Assembly (NCBI GenBank): GCA_947488295.1
Contig: CANKYU010000001.1
Span: forward strand, 62,001-126,000
Source of the DNA: an uncultured Anderseniella sp.
GTDB taxonomy: Bacteria > Pseudomonadota > Alphaproteobacteria > Rhizobiales > Aestuariivirgaceae
Direction: 5' to 3'
DNA: 64,000 bases
Below, piece after piece: positions 35,260 through 44,314 of the stretch. The notes below the pieces were generated by a model, which ran no database searches, had not been told where the DNA came from, and worked only from the letters and a program-made list of their open reading frames with translations. Every line of letters starts with the position of its first letter. Position 1 is the stretch's first letter. The translations under genes and the position numbers were made by a program.

Positions 35260-36129
35260 ATGGCAACCGGTGCGAAAACAGCAACCGAGACGGAGCATGT
35301 CGGCACCGACGGGACGCAGGTCACCGGTGTCGTGCCGGCGGGGAAAATGCCAAGAACCATCCAGTCGGTCGAGCGCGCACTGGATATCCTGGAGATTCTG
35401 GCGGACGCCGATGGGGAGCTGCCGCTCAACGAGCTTGCCGCCGGCGCGCAGCTCAATGCATCGACCTGCCACCATCTTCTGGCCACGCTGGTCAAGCGCG
35501 GCTATGCGGGCCAGACCTCGCGTACCCGCAGCTACTTTCTCGGTCCCCGCATTACCGACCTGTCGGACAGCCGGCTGAAACAGTTCAACCTGTCTGAAAT
35601 CGCCATGCCGGAACTCAGGCGGCTGAATGACACCACGCTGGAAAGCGTGCACCTTGCAGTTCTGCAGGGCACGTCGCTGATGACCTTTGCCAAGCTGGAT
35701 TCCAAACTGCCGATACGGGTCGGGTCTGATGACGGCATGAAGGCCGATGCCGCACACGCCACTGCGACTGGCAAGGCCATCCTGGCCTGGCTGCCGGAAC
35801 CGGAAATTGCCAGGGTGATTGCGCAGGGCGGGCTGAAACGGTTCACCGACAAGACAATTTCGACAATTTCGGAACTGATGGAAGATCTGCGGCTGGTGCG
35901 GCGCAATGGCTATGCGCTCGACAATGAAGAGTTCCAGGCCGGTGTCGTGTGTGTCGGTGCTGCCATCCGTGACCATGCTGGTGCGGTGATCGGCTCGGTC
36001 AGTGGATCGATGCCGCGCATGCGGGCCGATGGCGACCACATGGCCAAGGTCAAGAACTCGGTGCAGGACTGCGCAGCGCGCATCTCGTCGCGGTTCGGCA
36101 ACCCGGGATCGGAGCAAATTCATACTTGA
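35260..36129 (+). CDS. IclR family transcriptional regulator
   Basis: 289 residues with an N-terminal winged helix (MPRTIQSVERALDILEILAD, STCHHLLATLVKRGYAGQTS) and an IclR effector domain (DGMKADAAHATATGKAILAW, GYALDNEEFQAGVVCVGAAI). A ~27-residue polar N-terminal tail precedes the HTH. It heads, in the same direction, the catabolic cluster up to 50592 and so probably controls it, responding to the substrate or an intermediate. Confidence 0.92.
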   Translation: MATGAKTATETEHVGTDGTQVTGVVPAGKMPRTIQSVERALDILEILADADGELPLNELAAGAQLNASTCHHLLATLVKRGYAGQTSRTRSYFLGPRITDLSDSRLKQFNLSEIAMPELRRLNDTTLESVHLAVLQGTSLMTFAKLDSKLPIRVGSDDGMKADAAHATATGKAILAWLPEPEIARVIAQGGLKRFTDKTISTISELMEDLRLVRRNGYALDNEEFQAGVVCVGAAIRDHAGAVIGSVSGSMPRMRADGDHMAKVKNSVQDCAARISSRFGNPGSEQIHT

Positions 36130-36186
36130 AACAAGCAGGCGCTGCAAAAAGCGCTGAGACAAACAACTAACGAGGAGACCTCAAAA

Positions 36187-37350
36187 ATGGCAATGCCGAA
36201 TGATGTGAAAACCAGCACCGACTATCCGATCCCGGAAACCATGAAAGCCTGGGTGCTGGGTGATCCCGGCGATATCTCCCTGCAGGACAAGCCGGTTCCG
36301 GCACCTGCAAGGGCAGAAGTGCTGGTGCGCATTGATGCGGTGGCCATTTGCGCAACGGACCTTGAAATCATCCATCACGGGCCTCCTGCCCAGATCAACG
36401 GAGAACTGCCGTTCAACCAGAATTTCACGCCGGGCCATGAATACATGGGAACCGTGGTTGCCCTCGGGCCTGGTGTTGACGAGTACGCCATCGGCGAACG
36501 TGTCACTGTGGAAATCCATGCCGGTTGCGGCCAGTGCAAACGCTGCCGCGAAGGCATGTACACATCGTGCCACAACTACGGCAAGAACTATGGCGACGTG
36601 AACAAGGGCCACCGGGCCAACGGCTTCACCACCGATGGCGGTTTCTGCGAGTACCAGGTCAACAACATCAACACGCTGGTACATGTAGATGACAACATGT
36701 CGGACGAAGAGGCGACCCTGGTCGTCACTGCCGGTACCGCCATGTACGGACTGACCGAACTGGGCGGGCTTGTCGCCGGTGAGAGCGTGGTGGTGACCGG
36801 CCCCGGCCCCATCGGCCTGATGGGCGTGGCCGTGGCCAAGGCCATGGGTGCGCAACCGGTGATCCTGACCGGTACACGGGACAACCGGCTTGAAATCGGC
36901 AAGCAGCTTGGTGCCGACCATGTCATCAATGTGCGTAAGGAAAATCCTGTCGAGGCGGTCCACAAGATCATGGGCGGCAGGGGTGTCGACTATGTGGTCG
37001 AGTGTTCAGCGGCGCCCAACGGCATCAATGAGGCAGCCCAGATGGTCAACCGGGGCGGTCGCATCTGCCTGGCGGCGTTCCCGCATGAATCGCCTGCCGT
37101 GGATGTTGCCCACCTGGTGCGCAACAATATCTACATCTACAGCATACGTGGCGAAGGCAAAAGCGCCACGCACCGGGCCGAAGCCTTCATGCGGCAGAAG
37201 CGTTTCGACGCCACGCTGATCCACACCCACACTTTCGACATGAACGATCTGCCGGAAGCTCTGCGCTATGCCAAGGACCGGGTCGAAGATGCCATCAAGG
37301 TGGTGGTGAAAAACGATCACGCGCAGAGCCAGCGGGCTGCGGCGGAGTAA
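36187..37350 (+). CDS. Zinc-dependent medium-chain alcohol dehydrogenase
   Basis: 387 residues. Catalytic zinc region AICATDLEIIHHG and FTPGHEYMGTVVALG; structural zinc cysteines in CGQCKRCREGMYTSC; NAD-binding VVTGPGPIGLMGVAVAKAMG. Closest in pattern to polyol, sorbitol or threonine dehydrogenase-type enzymes. It should oxidise a secondary or primary alcohol of a polyol. A good ribosome site (gaggagacc) precedes ATG 36187. It is the first enzyme gene after iclR, 57 bp downstream. Confidence 0.9.
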   Translation: MAMPNDVKTSTDYPIPETMKAWVLGDPGDISLQDKPVPAPARAEVLVRIDAVAICATDLEIIHHGPPAQINGELPFNQNFTPGHEYMGTVVALGPGVDEYAIGERVTVEIHAGCGQCKRCREGMYTSCHNYGKNYGDVNKGHRANGFTTDGGFCEYQVNNINTLVHVDDNMSDEEATLVVTAGTAMYGLTELGGLVAGESVVVTGPGPIGLMGVAVAKAMGAQPVILTGTRDNRLEIGKQLGADHVINVRKENPVEAVHKIMGGRGVDYVVECSAAPNGINEAAQMVNRGGRICLAAFPHESPAVDVAHLVRNNIYIYSIRGEGKSATHRAEAFMRQKRFDATLIHTHTFDMNDLPEALRYAKDRVEDAIKVVVKNDHAQSQRAAAE

Positions 37351-37384
37351 TGCCGGGAGTGCTGCGAAACAGCGGAGATGTACG

Positions 37385-38302
37385 ATGCTGACTTGTGACC
37401 AGTACCATATGCCGACAAGCCTGGCCGATGCACTTGTGCTTTGGCAGGATGCGCCTGAAGGCACGCAGCTTGTGGCCGGTGCCACGGACATTCTGCCGTG
37501 GGCCCGCGAAGGCCGGGCAGGGGATGTGCACCTGCCGGCCATGATCGACCTGAGCCGCGTGCCTGAACTTGATGGATATACGCTGGACGATGGCCGTATC
37601 CGGCTGGGCGCGAACGTGGTCTATCAGCAGTTCCTGACTGATGAGAAGCTGCGCGCGCTGTTGCCGTGCATGCCCTACTGCTCGGTATGGTTTGCCGATG
37701 ACCAGATCCGCGAGCAGGCCACTCTGGCCGGCAACATCGTCAATGCCTCACCGGCGGCAGACGGGACACCGCCGATGCTGGCGCTGAACGGCGAACTTGA
37801 AATTGCCCGGCTCGAGAACGACGACATTGCCCGGCGAAACATTGCGATCGATGATTTCATCAAGGGACCTGGTACTACTGACCTCAAGCCCGGTGAAATT
37901 GTTACAGCGGTAATCTGTGACACGCTGGAAGGTTATGGCGGTTCATTCCAGAAGGTTGGTCAGCGCCGCTCGCTGGTGATCTCTTCGGTGTGTGCCGTTG
38001 CGTGCATCAAGCTTGACGAGGCTACCGGCAAGGTTGCCGATATCCGCCTGGCGCTCGGCGGCATCAGCCCGGTTCCGCTGCGGCTGACCAAAACCGAACA
38101 ATTGCTCACCGGCAAACGATTGACCCGCGAAATGATTGTCGAAGCTGCACGGCAACCGGCCGACCTGGTTGCCTCGCGCACCCGCCGTGAGTACCGGCGT
38201 GTTGTGGTGCGCGGTTTCGTGGAAGCCGCGATCGAAGATGCGCTGGCTGACTGCGGTGCGGCGGTACCAGATGCCGAAACCAGGGAGACGGCCGATGTCT
38301 GA
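37385..38302 (+). CDS. Molybdenum hydroxylase FAD-binding (CoxM-type) subunit
   Basis: 305 residues of the CoxM/FAD_binding_5 family: YHMPTSLADALVLWQDAPEG, QLVAGATDILPWAREG, EQATLAGNIVNASPAADGTP and ETREYRRVV-type C-terminal sequence (SRTRREYRRVVVRGFVEAAI). It carries FAD and passes electrons from the Fe-S clusters onwards. Its stop overlaps the start of the next gene by 8 bp, so the subunits are co-translated. Confidence 0.9.
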   Translation: MLTCDQYHMPTSLADALVLWQDAPEGTQLVAGATDILPWAREGRAGDVHLPAMIDLSRVPELDGYTLDDGRIRLGANVVYQQFLTDEKLRALLPCMPYCSVWFADDQIREQATLAGNIVNASPAADGTPPMLALNGELEIARLENDDIARRNIAIDDFIKGPGTTDLKPGEIVTAVICDTLEGYGGSFQKVGQRRSLVISSVCAVACIKLDEATGKVADIRLALGGISPVPLRLTKTEQLLTGKRLTREMIVEAARQPADLVASRTRREYRRVVVRGFVEAAIEDALADCGAAVPDAETRETADV

Positions 38303-40193
38303 ACAGACCCCAACTGACCTGCAACTGGAATTCCAGATCAACGGACGCAACATGAAGCGCCGGGCACAGCCGCACCAGCGCCTGCTCGATTTTATTCGCG
38401 ATGACCTTGCCCTCACCGGAGCCAAGGAAGGCTGCGGCGCGGGTGAGTGCGGAACGTGCTCGGTGTTCGTCGATGGCAAGCTGGTCAAGTCCTGCCTGAT
38501 GCCGGTAGCCAAGGCAAACGGCACCAAGATCGAAACCATCGAAGGCCTTGCAGGCTGGGGCGGTGACCTGACGCCGGTACAGAAGGCGTTTCACAAGACA
38601 GGCGCCAGCCAGTGCGGTTACTGCATTCCAGGCATGGTAATGGCCGCAACCTCGGCACTGCGCGAAAATCCGAAAGCGGATATCGAGGAAATCAAGGAGC
38701 GCCTGGGAGGCAATATCTGCCGCTGCACCGGCTATACCAAGATTTTCGAAGCTGTTGAAATGGCCCGGGACGTTCTGTCAGGCGAGGCCAATGCCGCAGT
38801 GCTCGAAGCAGACGGTGCCGGCAAGTCCTATATCGGCAACAATGTCCGCCGGCTGGATGCACCGAGCAAGGTTGCCGGCCGGCTGCGCTATGCCGGTGAC
38901 ATGGTGATGCCCGGTATGCTGCACATGCAGGTGCTCAGAAGCCCGCACGCGCATGCGCTGATAAAATCCATCGACACCAGCGAAGCTGAAAACCTGCCGG
39001 GTGTGGCGTGTGTGATTACCGCTGACGACGTGCCTGGCGAAGACGGTTTCGGCGTGTTTGTGCATGACCAGCCGATCATGGCGCGCGGCCGGGTGCGGTA
39101 TGTCGGCGAGGCGATTGCAGCGGTAACCGCCGATGACATGCTGACGGCAGTGCGCGCGGCATCTCTCATCAAGGTCGAGTATGAGCCGATTGCGGCGGTG
39201 TTTGATTCGGAAGAGGCGATGCAGAACGGCGCACCGGTCGTGCATGACTATGCGCCCGACAATATCGTAAAGCACATTCCCATTCGCAAAGGCGACGTTG
39301 AACAGGGTTTCGCGGATGCGGATCTCGTGGTTGAACAATCCTATGATACACAGGCCGTGGAACATGCCTACCTGGAGCCGGAGGCAGGCATTGCCTATGT
39401 CGATCATGATGACGTGGTCACCGTGGTGTCGCCGAGCCAGAACATCACCCATCACCGGCATATGCTGGCCAAGATCATCGACCGGCCGATCAACAAGGTG
39501 CGCTTCATCATGAGCCCGGTCGGCGGCGGTTTCGGCGGTAAGGAAGACATGATCTACCAGGGCATGCTGGCGCTTTCGGCCATGAAGACCGGCGCGCCTG
39601 TCCGGCTGGTGTACACCCGAGAAGAATCCATTATCTCCACGGCCAAACGCCATCCGGCACGCATTACCTACAAGATGGGCCTGAAGCAGGACGGCCGCAT
39701 CACGGCGGTGTCGTTCAGGATGATTTCCGACGGGGGAGCCTATGGATTGTCGACCGAGGGTGTGATGCGCAAGGCCGCCATCCTGGCGTGTGGTCCGTAC
39801 AATATCCCGAACGTCCAGATCGACACCTACGGGGTGTACACCAATAACACACCGTCGGGCGCGTTCCGCACATTCGGTGCCATGCAATCGCAGTTCGCAA
39901 CTGAATCCCACATGGATATCTGCGCGGAAAAACTCGGTCTGGACCCGTTTGAATTCCGGCGCATCAACATGATGCAGAACGGTGCGGTCACCCACACCCA
40001 ACAACAACTGGGTTCGGTGTCCATCGGGCGGGTTCTGGAGGCGGCCGAAAAGGCAAGCCGCTGGGAAACCGGGCCGGTGAGCATGCGCGGACAGGAGCGC
40101 GCTGATCTGGGCGGTGATGATACGCGCCCGCCGTGCACGCTGGGTGCACGGTTCCGCAAACCCGGCGATGATGATCGCCAGGAGGTGGCATGA
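38295..40193 (+). CDS. Molybdenum hydroxylase: 2Fe-2S subunit fused to N-terminal half of Mo subunit
   Basis: 632 residues. Residues 1-165 are a CoxS-type protein with two 2Fe-2S clusters (C47, C52, C55, C67 and C107, C110, C142, C144). From about 175 it continues as the large subunit: LDAPSKVAGRLRYAGDMVMP, VRYVGEAIAAVTADDMLTAV, SPVGGGFGGKEDMIYQGMLA and PSGAFRTFGAMQSQFATESH. The large-subunit sequence stops near 632, and the missing half is the next gene, whose ATG overlaps this stop by four bases. Canonical enzymes keep small and large subunits separate and the large one whole. I chose ATG 38295 because it starts the 2Fe-2S domain. Confidence 0.88.
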   Translation: MSEQTPTDLQLEFQINGRNMKRRAQPHQRLLDFIRDDLALTGAKEGCGAGECGTCSVFVDGKLVKSCLMPVAKANGTKIETIEGLAGWGGDLTPVQKAFHKTGASQCGYCIPGMVMAATSALRENPKADIEEIKERLGGNICRCTGYTKIFEAVEMARDVLSGEANAAVLEADGAGKSYIGNNVRRLDAPSKVAGRLRYAGDMVMPGMLHMQVLRSPHAHALIKSIDTSEAENLPGVACVITADDVPGEDGFGVFVHDQPIMARGRVRYVGEAIAAVTADDMLTAVRAASLIKVEYEPIAAVFDSEEAMQNGAPVVHDYAPDNIVKHIPIRKGDVEQGFADADLVVEQSYDTQAVEHAYLEPEAGIAYVDHDDVVTVVSPSQNITHHRHMLAKIIDRPINKVRFIMSPVGGGFGGKEDMIYQGMLALSAMKTGAPVRLVYTREESIISTAKRHPARITYKMGLKQDGRITAVSFRMISDGGAYGLSTEGVMRKAAILACGPYNIPNVQIDTYGVYTNNTPSGAFRTFGAMQSQFATESHMDICAEKLGLDPFEFRRINMMQNGAVTHTQQQLGSVSIGRVLEAAEKASRWETGPVSMRGQERADLGGDDTRPPCTLGARFRKPGDDDRQEVA

Positions 40194-41206
40194 TGGGACG
40201 TAAAATGCGTGGCCGCGGCATGGCGGCAAGCTGGTATGGCATCGCCCGGACCGCAACCATCGACCGGGCCGGTGCCTGGGCAGAACTTGATGACGGCGGC
40301 ACGGGCAAGATCGTCACCGGCGTTACCGAGATAGGCGAAGGCATCCTGACCCTGCTGGCCCAGGTGGCGGCAGAAGAGATGGGTATCAAGCCGGAAGATA
40401 TTACCATCGGCGACAATGATACAGCGCGCTCGCCGGAGGCCGCCCATGCCGGTGCCACAAGGCAGACCTACATGATCGGCAATTCGGTGGCACTGGCCTG
40501 CCGGGATGCACGCGCCAAGCTGGACAAGGAACTGGCCGAGCACTGGGACGTGGAGGCAGACAGTATCGAAGCCTTTGACGGCGAGATCTGGTCAAAAGGC
40601 TCAAACCTTAAAATGTCCATGGAAGAAGCCGTGGACATCTGCAAGAAGCGCGGTGTCGTGCCGGTGGGGTCGGGATCATTTACCGCACACGGCACCGGGC
40701 TTGACCCGGTCGACGGCTCCGGCAGCCCGTGGCAGGCCTACGTGTTCGGCACCCAGGTGGCCGAGGTTGAAGTAGACACCGTAACCGGTGAAGTGCAGGT
40801 GCTGGGGATCTGGGCCGCTCATGACGTGGGCCGGGCCATCAACCCGCGTGGCGTTGAAGGCCAGATCGAAGGCGGCGTCGTGCAGGGGTTGGGACAGGCC
40901 CTGATGGAAGATTACCAGCTCGAGGACGGCCATACTAAGACGCACGGATTTGCCAAGTACATTTTGCCGACCTCGCTGGATATCCCGGAGATCAATACGG
41001 TGATCGTGGAGGACCCGGACCCGAAGAGCCCGCTGGGCGCGAAGGGCATCGGCGAACCGGCGCTGGTGCCGACAGCGCCTGCCATCATGAACGCAATTTA
41101 TGACGCCGTCGGCGTGCGCATTACATCGCTGCCTGCAACGCCGGAAAAGGTGCTGGCAGCGCTGCAAGCCAAGGCTGCTGCCGGTCAACTGGAAGCTGCC
41201 GAATGA
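40190..41206 (+). CDS. Molybdenum hydroxylase: C-terminal half of Mo subunit
   Basis: 338 residues that continue the large subunit: GRGMAASWYGIARTATIDRA, VTGVTEIGEGILTLLAQVAA, ARSPEAAHAGATRQTYMIGN, HDVGRAINPRGVEGQIEGGV and the active-site region GAKGIGEPALVPTAPAI, with the base glutamate at 289. It should complete the molybdopterin-cytosine-dinucleotide site together with the preceding protein. Start and stop overlap by 4 bp (ATGA) and codon use continues unchanged, which argues for a genuine split over a sequencing error. Confidence 0.87.
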   Translation: MMGRKMRGRGMAASWYGIARTATIDRAGAWAELDDGGTGKIVTGVTEIGEGILTLLAQVAAEEMGIKPEDITIGDNDTARSPEAAHAGATRQTYMIGNSVALACRDARAKLDKELAEHWDVEADSIEAFDGEIWSKGSNLKMSMEEAVDICKKRGVVPVGSGSFTAHGTGLDPVDGSGSPWQAYVFGTQVAEVEVDTVTGEVQVLGIWAAHDVGRAINPRGVEGQIEGGVVQGLGQALMEDYQLEDGHTKTHGFAKYILPTSLDIPEINTVIVEDPDPKSPLGAKGIGEPALVPTAPAIMNAIYDAVGVRITSLPATPEKVLAALQAKAAAGQLEAAE

Positions 41207-41286
41207 ACTGAAACCGCCGGAAGACAAACAATTGCGCCGGCAAATCGATGAGCCTGCTACGGCTCTTTAAACCCTGGGAGAAAACC

Positions 41287-42258
41287 ATGACTAAAATGAC
41301 TCTTAAATCGGTATTGCTGGGGGCAACCGCATCTGTATTTCTGCTGGCCGGGCTGAACGTTCAGGCCCGCGCTGAATTTCCTGAAAAGCCTGTTGAAATG
41401 ACAGTGTTGTTCGGTGGTACCGCGCAGACCATCGGCCAGTTGCTGGCTGACCTGATGTCAAAAAACATGGCCAACTCAGTGGTTGCTGTCAGCCGGACGG
41501 GCGGCGGTGGTGCTGTTGGATATTCACACGTTCAGTCAACACCTGCCGACGGCTACAACATGGTGTGGAACTCCAACTCGGTGAGCACATCGCACTATCG
41601 CGGCAACATGAAATTCAACTATGAAGCGTTTACGCCGATTGCCCGGGTGAGTGTTGAGACGCCGGCGCTGGCGGTCAGTGCCGATTCAGGCTGGAAATCC
41701 CTTGAAGACATGGCCAAAGCCGTCAAGGCCGGCGACAGCAAGCTGAAGGTCGGCATTTCCGGCAATGGTTCGTTCACGCACCTGACCTCTGCTGCCCTGT
41801 TCGACAAGATGGGGATTGCCGACAAGGTGGTCTATGTGCCTTACGGCAAGGGCAAGGCCCCGGTTGAACTGCTCGCCAAACGGGTTGATGCCGCCGTACA
41901 GTGGCCGGGCCAGTTCATCCCGCATCAGCAGGCCGGCAAACTGTCGATCCTGTGCGTGACCGGCAAAGACCGCATTCCGCAGCTCAAGGATACTCCGTCA
42001 TGTGCGGAAGCCGGTGCAACGGACCTCAATATCACCATGTGGCGTGGCCTTGCCGCACCTGCCGGTACGCCTGCCGACGTAGTTGCCAAGCTGCAGGATG
42101 CTGCCAAGGCGGCGATTGCTTCTGACGAGTTCCAGTCAGCCGCAGACAAGATCGGGTTTGAAGCCTCGTTCCTGCCGGCAGATGAATTCGGTTCGCTGAT
42201 TGCGTCGGATGATGCCGCGATCAGTGAACTGATGGGCAAGCTTGGCCTCAAGAAATAG
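41287..42258 (+). CDS. Tripartite tricarboxylate transporter substrate-binding protein (TctC/Bug)
   Basis: 323 residues with a signal peptide (LKSVLLGATASVFLLAGLNV, cut near ARA-EFP). The Bug fold follows: FPEKPVEMTVLFGGTAQTIG, ADGYNMVWNSNSVSTSHYRG, YVPYGKGKAPVELLAKRVDA and TMWRGLAAPAGTPADVVAKL. It binds the substrate, usually a carboxylate, in the periplasm and delivers it to TctAB. GGGAGAAAACC precedes ATG 41287. It is directly followed by tctB and tctA. Confidence 0.9.
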   Translation: MTKMTLKSVLLGATASVFLLAGLNVQARAEFPEKPVEMTVLFGGTAQTIGQLLADLMSKNMANSVVAVSRTGGGGAVGYSHVQSTPADGYNMVWNSNSVSTSHYRGNMKFNYEAFTPIARVSVETPALAVSADSGWKSLEDMAKAVKAGDSKLKVGISGNGSFTHLTSAALFDKMGIADKVVYVPYGKGKAPVELLAKRVDAAVQWPGQFIPHQQAGKLSILCVTGKDRIPQLKDTPSCAEAGATDLNITMWRGLAAPAGTPADVVAKLQDAAKAAIASDEFQSAADKIGFEASFLPADEFGSLIASDDAAISELMGKLGLKK

Positions 42259-42272
42259 GCAGTCAGTCCGCA

Positions 42273-42767
42273 ATGGCCTCGCGTCGCTCCGATATCATAC
42301 TGAGTACCATACTGCTTTTGGTATCGGCCCTTTGGTGCTGGGGGGTGGTCACCACCATCCCCGGTGCTGAAGATGGCTCCAGGCTGGGCGCCAGGGGTTT
42401 TCCCCTGGGCCTCGGCCTGTTGCTGGGCGGTTTGAGCCTCATCATCCTGCTGCAAAGCTTTCGGCCTACACCTGCAGATACTATCGATGGCGAAGCGCCT
42501 CCCGATATCAGCCGCGGGGCTGAGCTGTGGGCAGTCGCGGCGACCGTCGGATTGCTCGTCGGATATGCTGCCTTGCTGGAATACACCGGCTTCATGATCG
42601 CAACTGCGCTTGTCGTGGCTGCTGCGGTCGGGCCGGTACTGGGCATCTGGCGGCCAAGGCTGATCCTCGGCATGTCGATCGGGCTGTCGCTGGGCATCTA
42701 TCTGATTTTCGGCAAGCTGCTGGGCGTCTACCTGCCATATGGCAAGCTGATCAACCTGGCCTTTTAG
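42273..42767 (+). CDS. Tripartite tricarboxylate transporter small membrane subunit (TctB)
   Basis: 164 residues with four hydrophobic segments (ILSTILLLVSALWCWGVV, LGLLLGGLSLIILL, LWAVAATVGLLVGYAALL, ATALVVAAAVGPVLGIW and a following pair near LILGMSIGLSLGIYLIFG). Ends GVYLPYGKLINLAF. It lies between tctC and tctA at 14 and 9 bp, which supports the assignment; TctB sequences are poorly conserved. Confidence 0.85.
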   Translation: MASRRSDIILSTILLLVSALWCWGVVTTIPGAEDGSRLGARGFPLGLGLLLGGLSLIILLQSFRPTPADTIDGEAPPDISRGAELWAVAATVGLLVGYAALLEYTGFMIATALVVAAAVGPVLGIWRPRLILGMSIGLSLGIYLIFGKLLGVYLPYGKLINLAF

Positions 42768-42776
42768 GAACAACCG

Positions 42777-44309
42777 ATGGACGCATTCGCCAGTGCCCTG
42801 GGTGCCGTTTCAGACCCGTTTACGCTGCTCGCCATCGTGACCGGCGCGATCATCGGTATCGTGTTCGGCTCCGTGCCGGGCCTGACCTATTCCATGGCGC
42901 TGGCACTGGTATTGCCGATTACCTTCAAGTTCGACACCAGTGCTGCCGTCGGCATGCTGCTGGGAACTTACATCGGCGGCATGACCGGCGGGTCGGTATC
43001 GGCGATCCTGCTTGGCATTCCCGGGACGCCGTCGGCAGCTGCGACCGTACTGGACGGGTACAAGATGACCCGCAACGGACGCGCCGGACTGGCGCTGGGC
43101 GGGGCGGTTCTGGCCAGCGGCTTTGGTGGGGTTTTCAGCCTTCTGGTGATGATCGTCTCGGTCGACCTTGTCGCCCGGCTGGCGATCCAGTTTGGACCGG
43201 TGGAGATCTTTGCGCTGGTGCTGTTCGGCCTGTCTACGATTTGCGGACTGGCCGGCAAGTCGCTGGTGCGCGGCATGATTGCCGGCGTCATCGGTCTTTT
43301 GCTGATGACCATCGGCCTGGATGACATGGACGGTGTTGCCCGCATGACGTTCGGATGGACGCCCTTGCTGCAAGGGGTTGATCTGCTGGTGGCCATGGTC
43401 GGACTGTTTGCGGTGCCGCAGATCATGAAGACGCTGATCGATTACAAGCTCGACCGGGCGTTCAGGCTGAATGCATCCGGCGTGCGCAGTGAACTGCCGA
43501 CATTCAGGCAGTTGCGCAATTCATTCTGGCTGATGTTCCGCTGTTCAGCACTGGGTACCGCAGTGGGGTCGATCCCCGGGACCGGCGGGCCGATTGCCGC
43601 GTTCCTGGCCTACGATCATGCAAAACGGTTTTCGAAAGAACCGCAGCGGTTCGGCAAGGGTAAACTCGATGGCGTTATGGCGCCGGAATCGGCCAACAAT
43701 GCCGTCACTGGCGGCGCCATGATCCCGCTTCTGTCACTCGGCATACCCGGCGATCCCGCAACGGCTGTCATGCTGGGCGGGTTTCTGATCCACGGGCTGG
43801 TGCCCGGCCCAATGCTGTTCACGACCAACAAGCCGGAGGTCTACCTGATCTACCTGGCGATATTCGTTGCCTATGTCACGGTGGTGGTGTTCCAGTATTT
43901 CGGCATACGCGGCTTCGTCAAGCTGTTGAAAGTACCGCCGCACCTGATGGCGGTGGGTATTCTTATCATGTGCGGCGTCGGCACATTCGCCATCCGCAAT
44001 TCGTTTCTCGATGTTTACATGATGGTCGGTGTCGGTCTGATCGGCTACCTTTTGATGCGGGCACGCATTCCGATCACACCGATCATTCTCGGCCTGGTGC
44101 TGGGACCGACGCTGGAGCGCGAGTTCCGCACCGCGGTGATCATGTCGGAAGGCAGTTTCGGGGTGTTCTTCTCATCCACCACTGCGGTCATTTTCTACGC
44201 ACTGACCATCGGTGTTATCGGATTTCATTTCTATGGCCAGATGCGCGACGCGAAGAAGACCCGGGACGCGGCAAACAGCAAAAAAGCACAACAGCAGGGG
44301 GCGAACTGA
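42777..44309 (+). CDS. Tripartite tricarboxylate transporter large membrane subunit (TctA)
   Basis: 510 residues, about 11-12 membrane segments. Family signatures are GIVFGSVPGLTYSMALALVL, GGMTGGSVSAILLGIPGTPS, ATVLDGYKMTRNGRAGLALG, GSIPGTGGPIAAFLAYDHAK and MIPLLSLGIPGDPATAVMLG. It forms the transport path with TctB, driven by ion gradients. The presence of the full TctCBA set within the enzyme cluster implies that the substrate is imported as an anion. Confidence 0.93.
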   Translation: MDAFASALGAVSDPFTLLAIVTGAIIGIVFGSVPGLTYSMALALVLPITFKFDTSAAVGMLLGTYIGGMTGGSVSAILLGIPGTPSAAATVLDGYKMTRNGRAGLALGGAVLASGFGGVFSLLVMIVSVDLVARLAIQFGPVEIFALVLFGLSTICGLAGKSLVRGMIAGVIGLLLMTIGLDDMDGVARMTFGWTPLLQGVDLLVAMVGLFAVPQIMKTLIDYKLDRAFRLNASGVRSELPTFRQLRNSFWLMFRCSALGTAVGSIPGTGGPIAAFLAYDHAKRFSKEPQRFGKGKLDGVMAPESANNAVTGGAMIPLLSLGIPGDPATAVMLGGFLIHGLVPGPMLFTTNKPEVYLIYLAIFVAYVTVVVFQYFGIRGFVKLLKVPPHLMAVGILIMCGVGTFAIRNSFLDVYMMVGVGLIGYLLMRARIPITPIILGLVLGPTLEREFRTAVIMSEGSFGVFFSSTTAVIFYALTIGVIGFHFYGQMRDAKKTRDAANSKKAQQQGAN

Positions 44310-44314
44310 AGCAC

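Noticed and set aside
35155..36162. 335-codon minus-strand frame over the IclR gene
   Set aside because: The IclR helix-turn-helix and effector domain on the plus strand are clear; this frame has none.
40130..40240. Frameshift artefact splitting the Mo subunit
   Set aside because: The two frames meet in a regular ATGA overlap with a complete C-terminal tail before it and a good start after it; kept as a finding for resequencing instead of calling a pseudogene.
38778..40256. 492-codon minus-strand frame opposite the molybdenum hydroxylase gene
   Set aside because: His/Arg-rich with no domain; the plus strand carries full 2Fe-2S and molybdopterin motifs.
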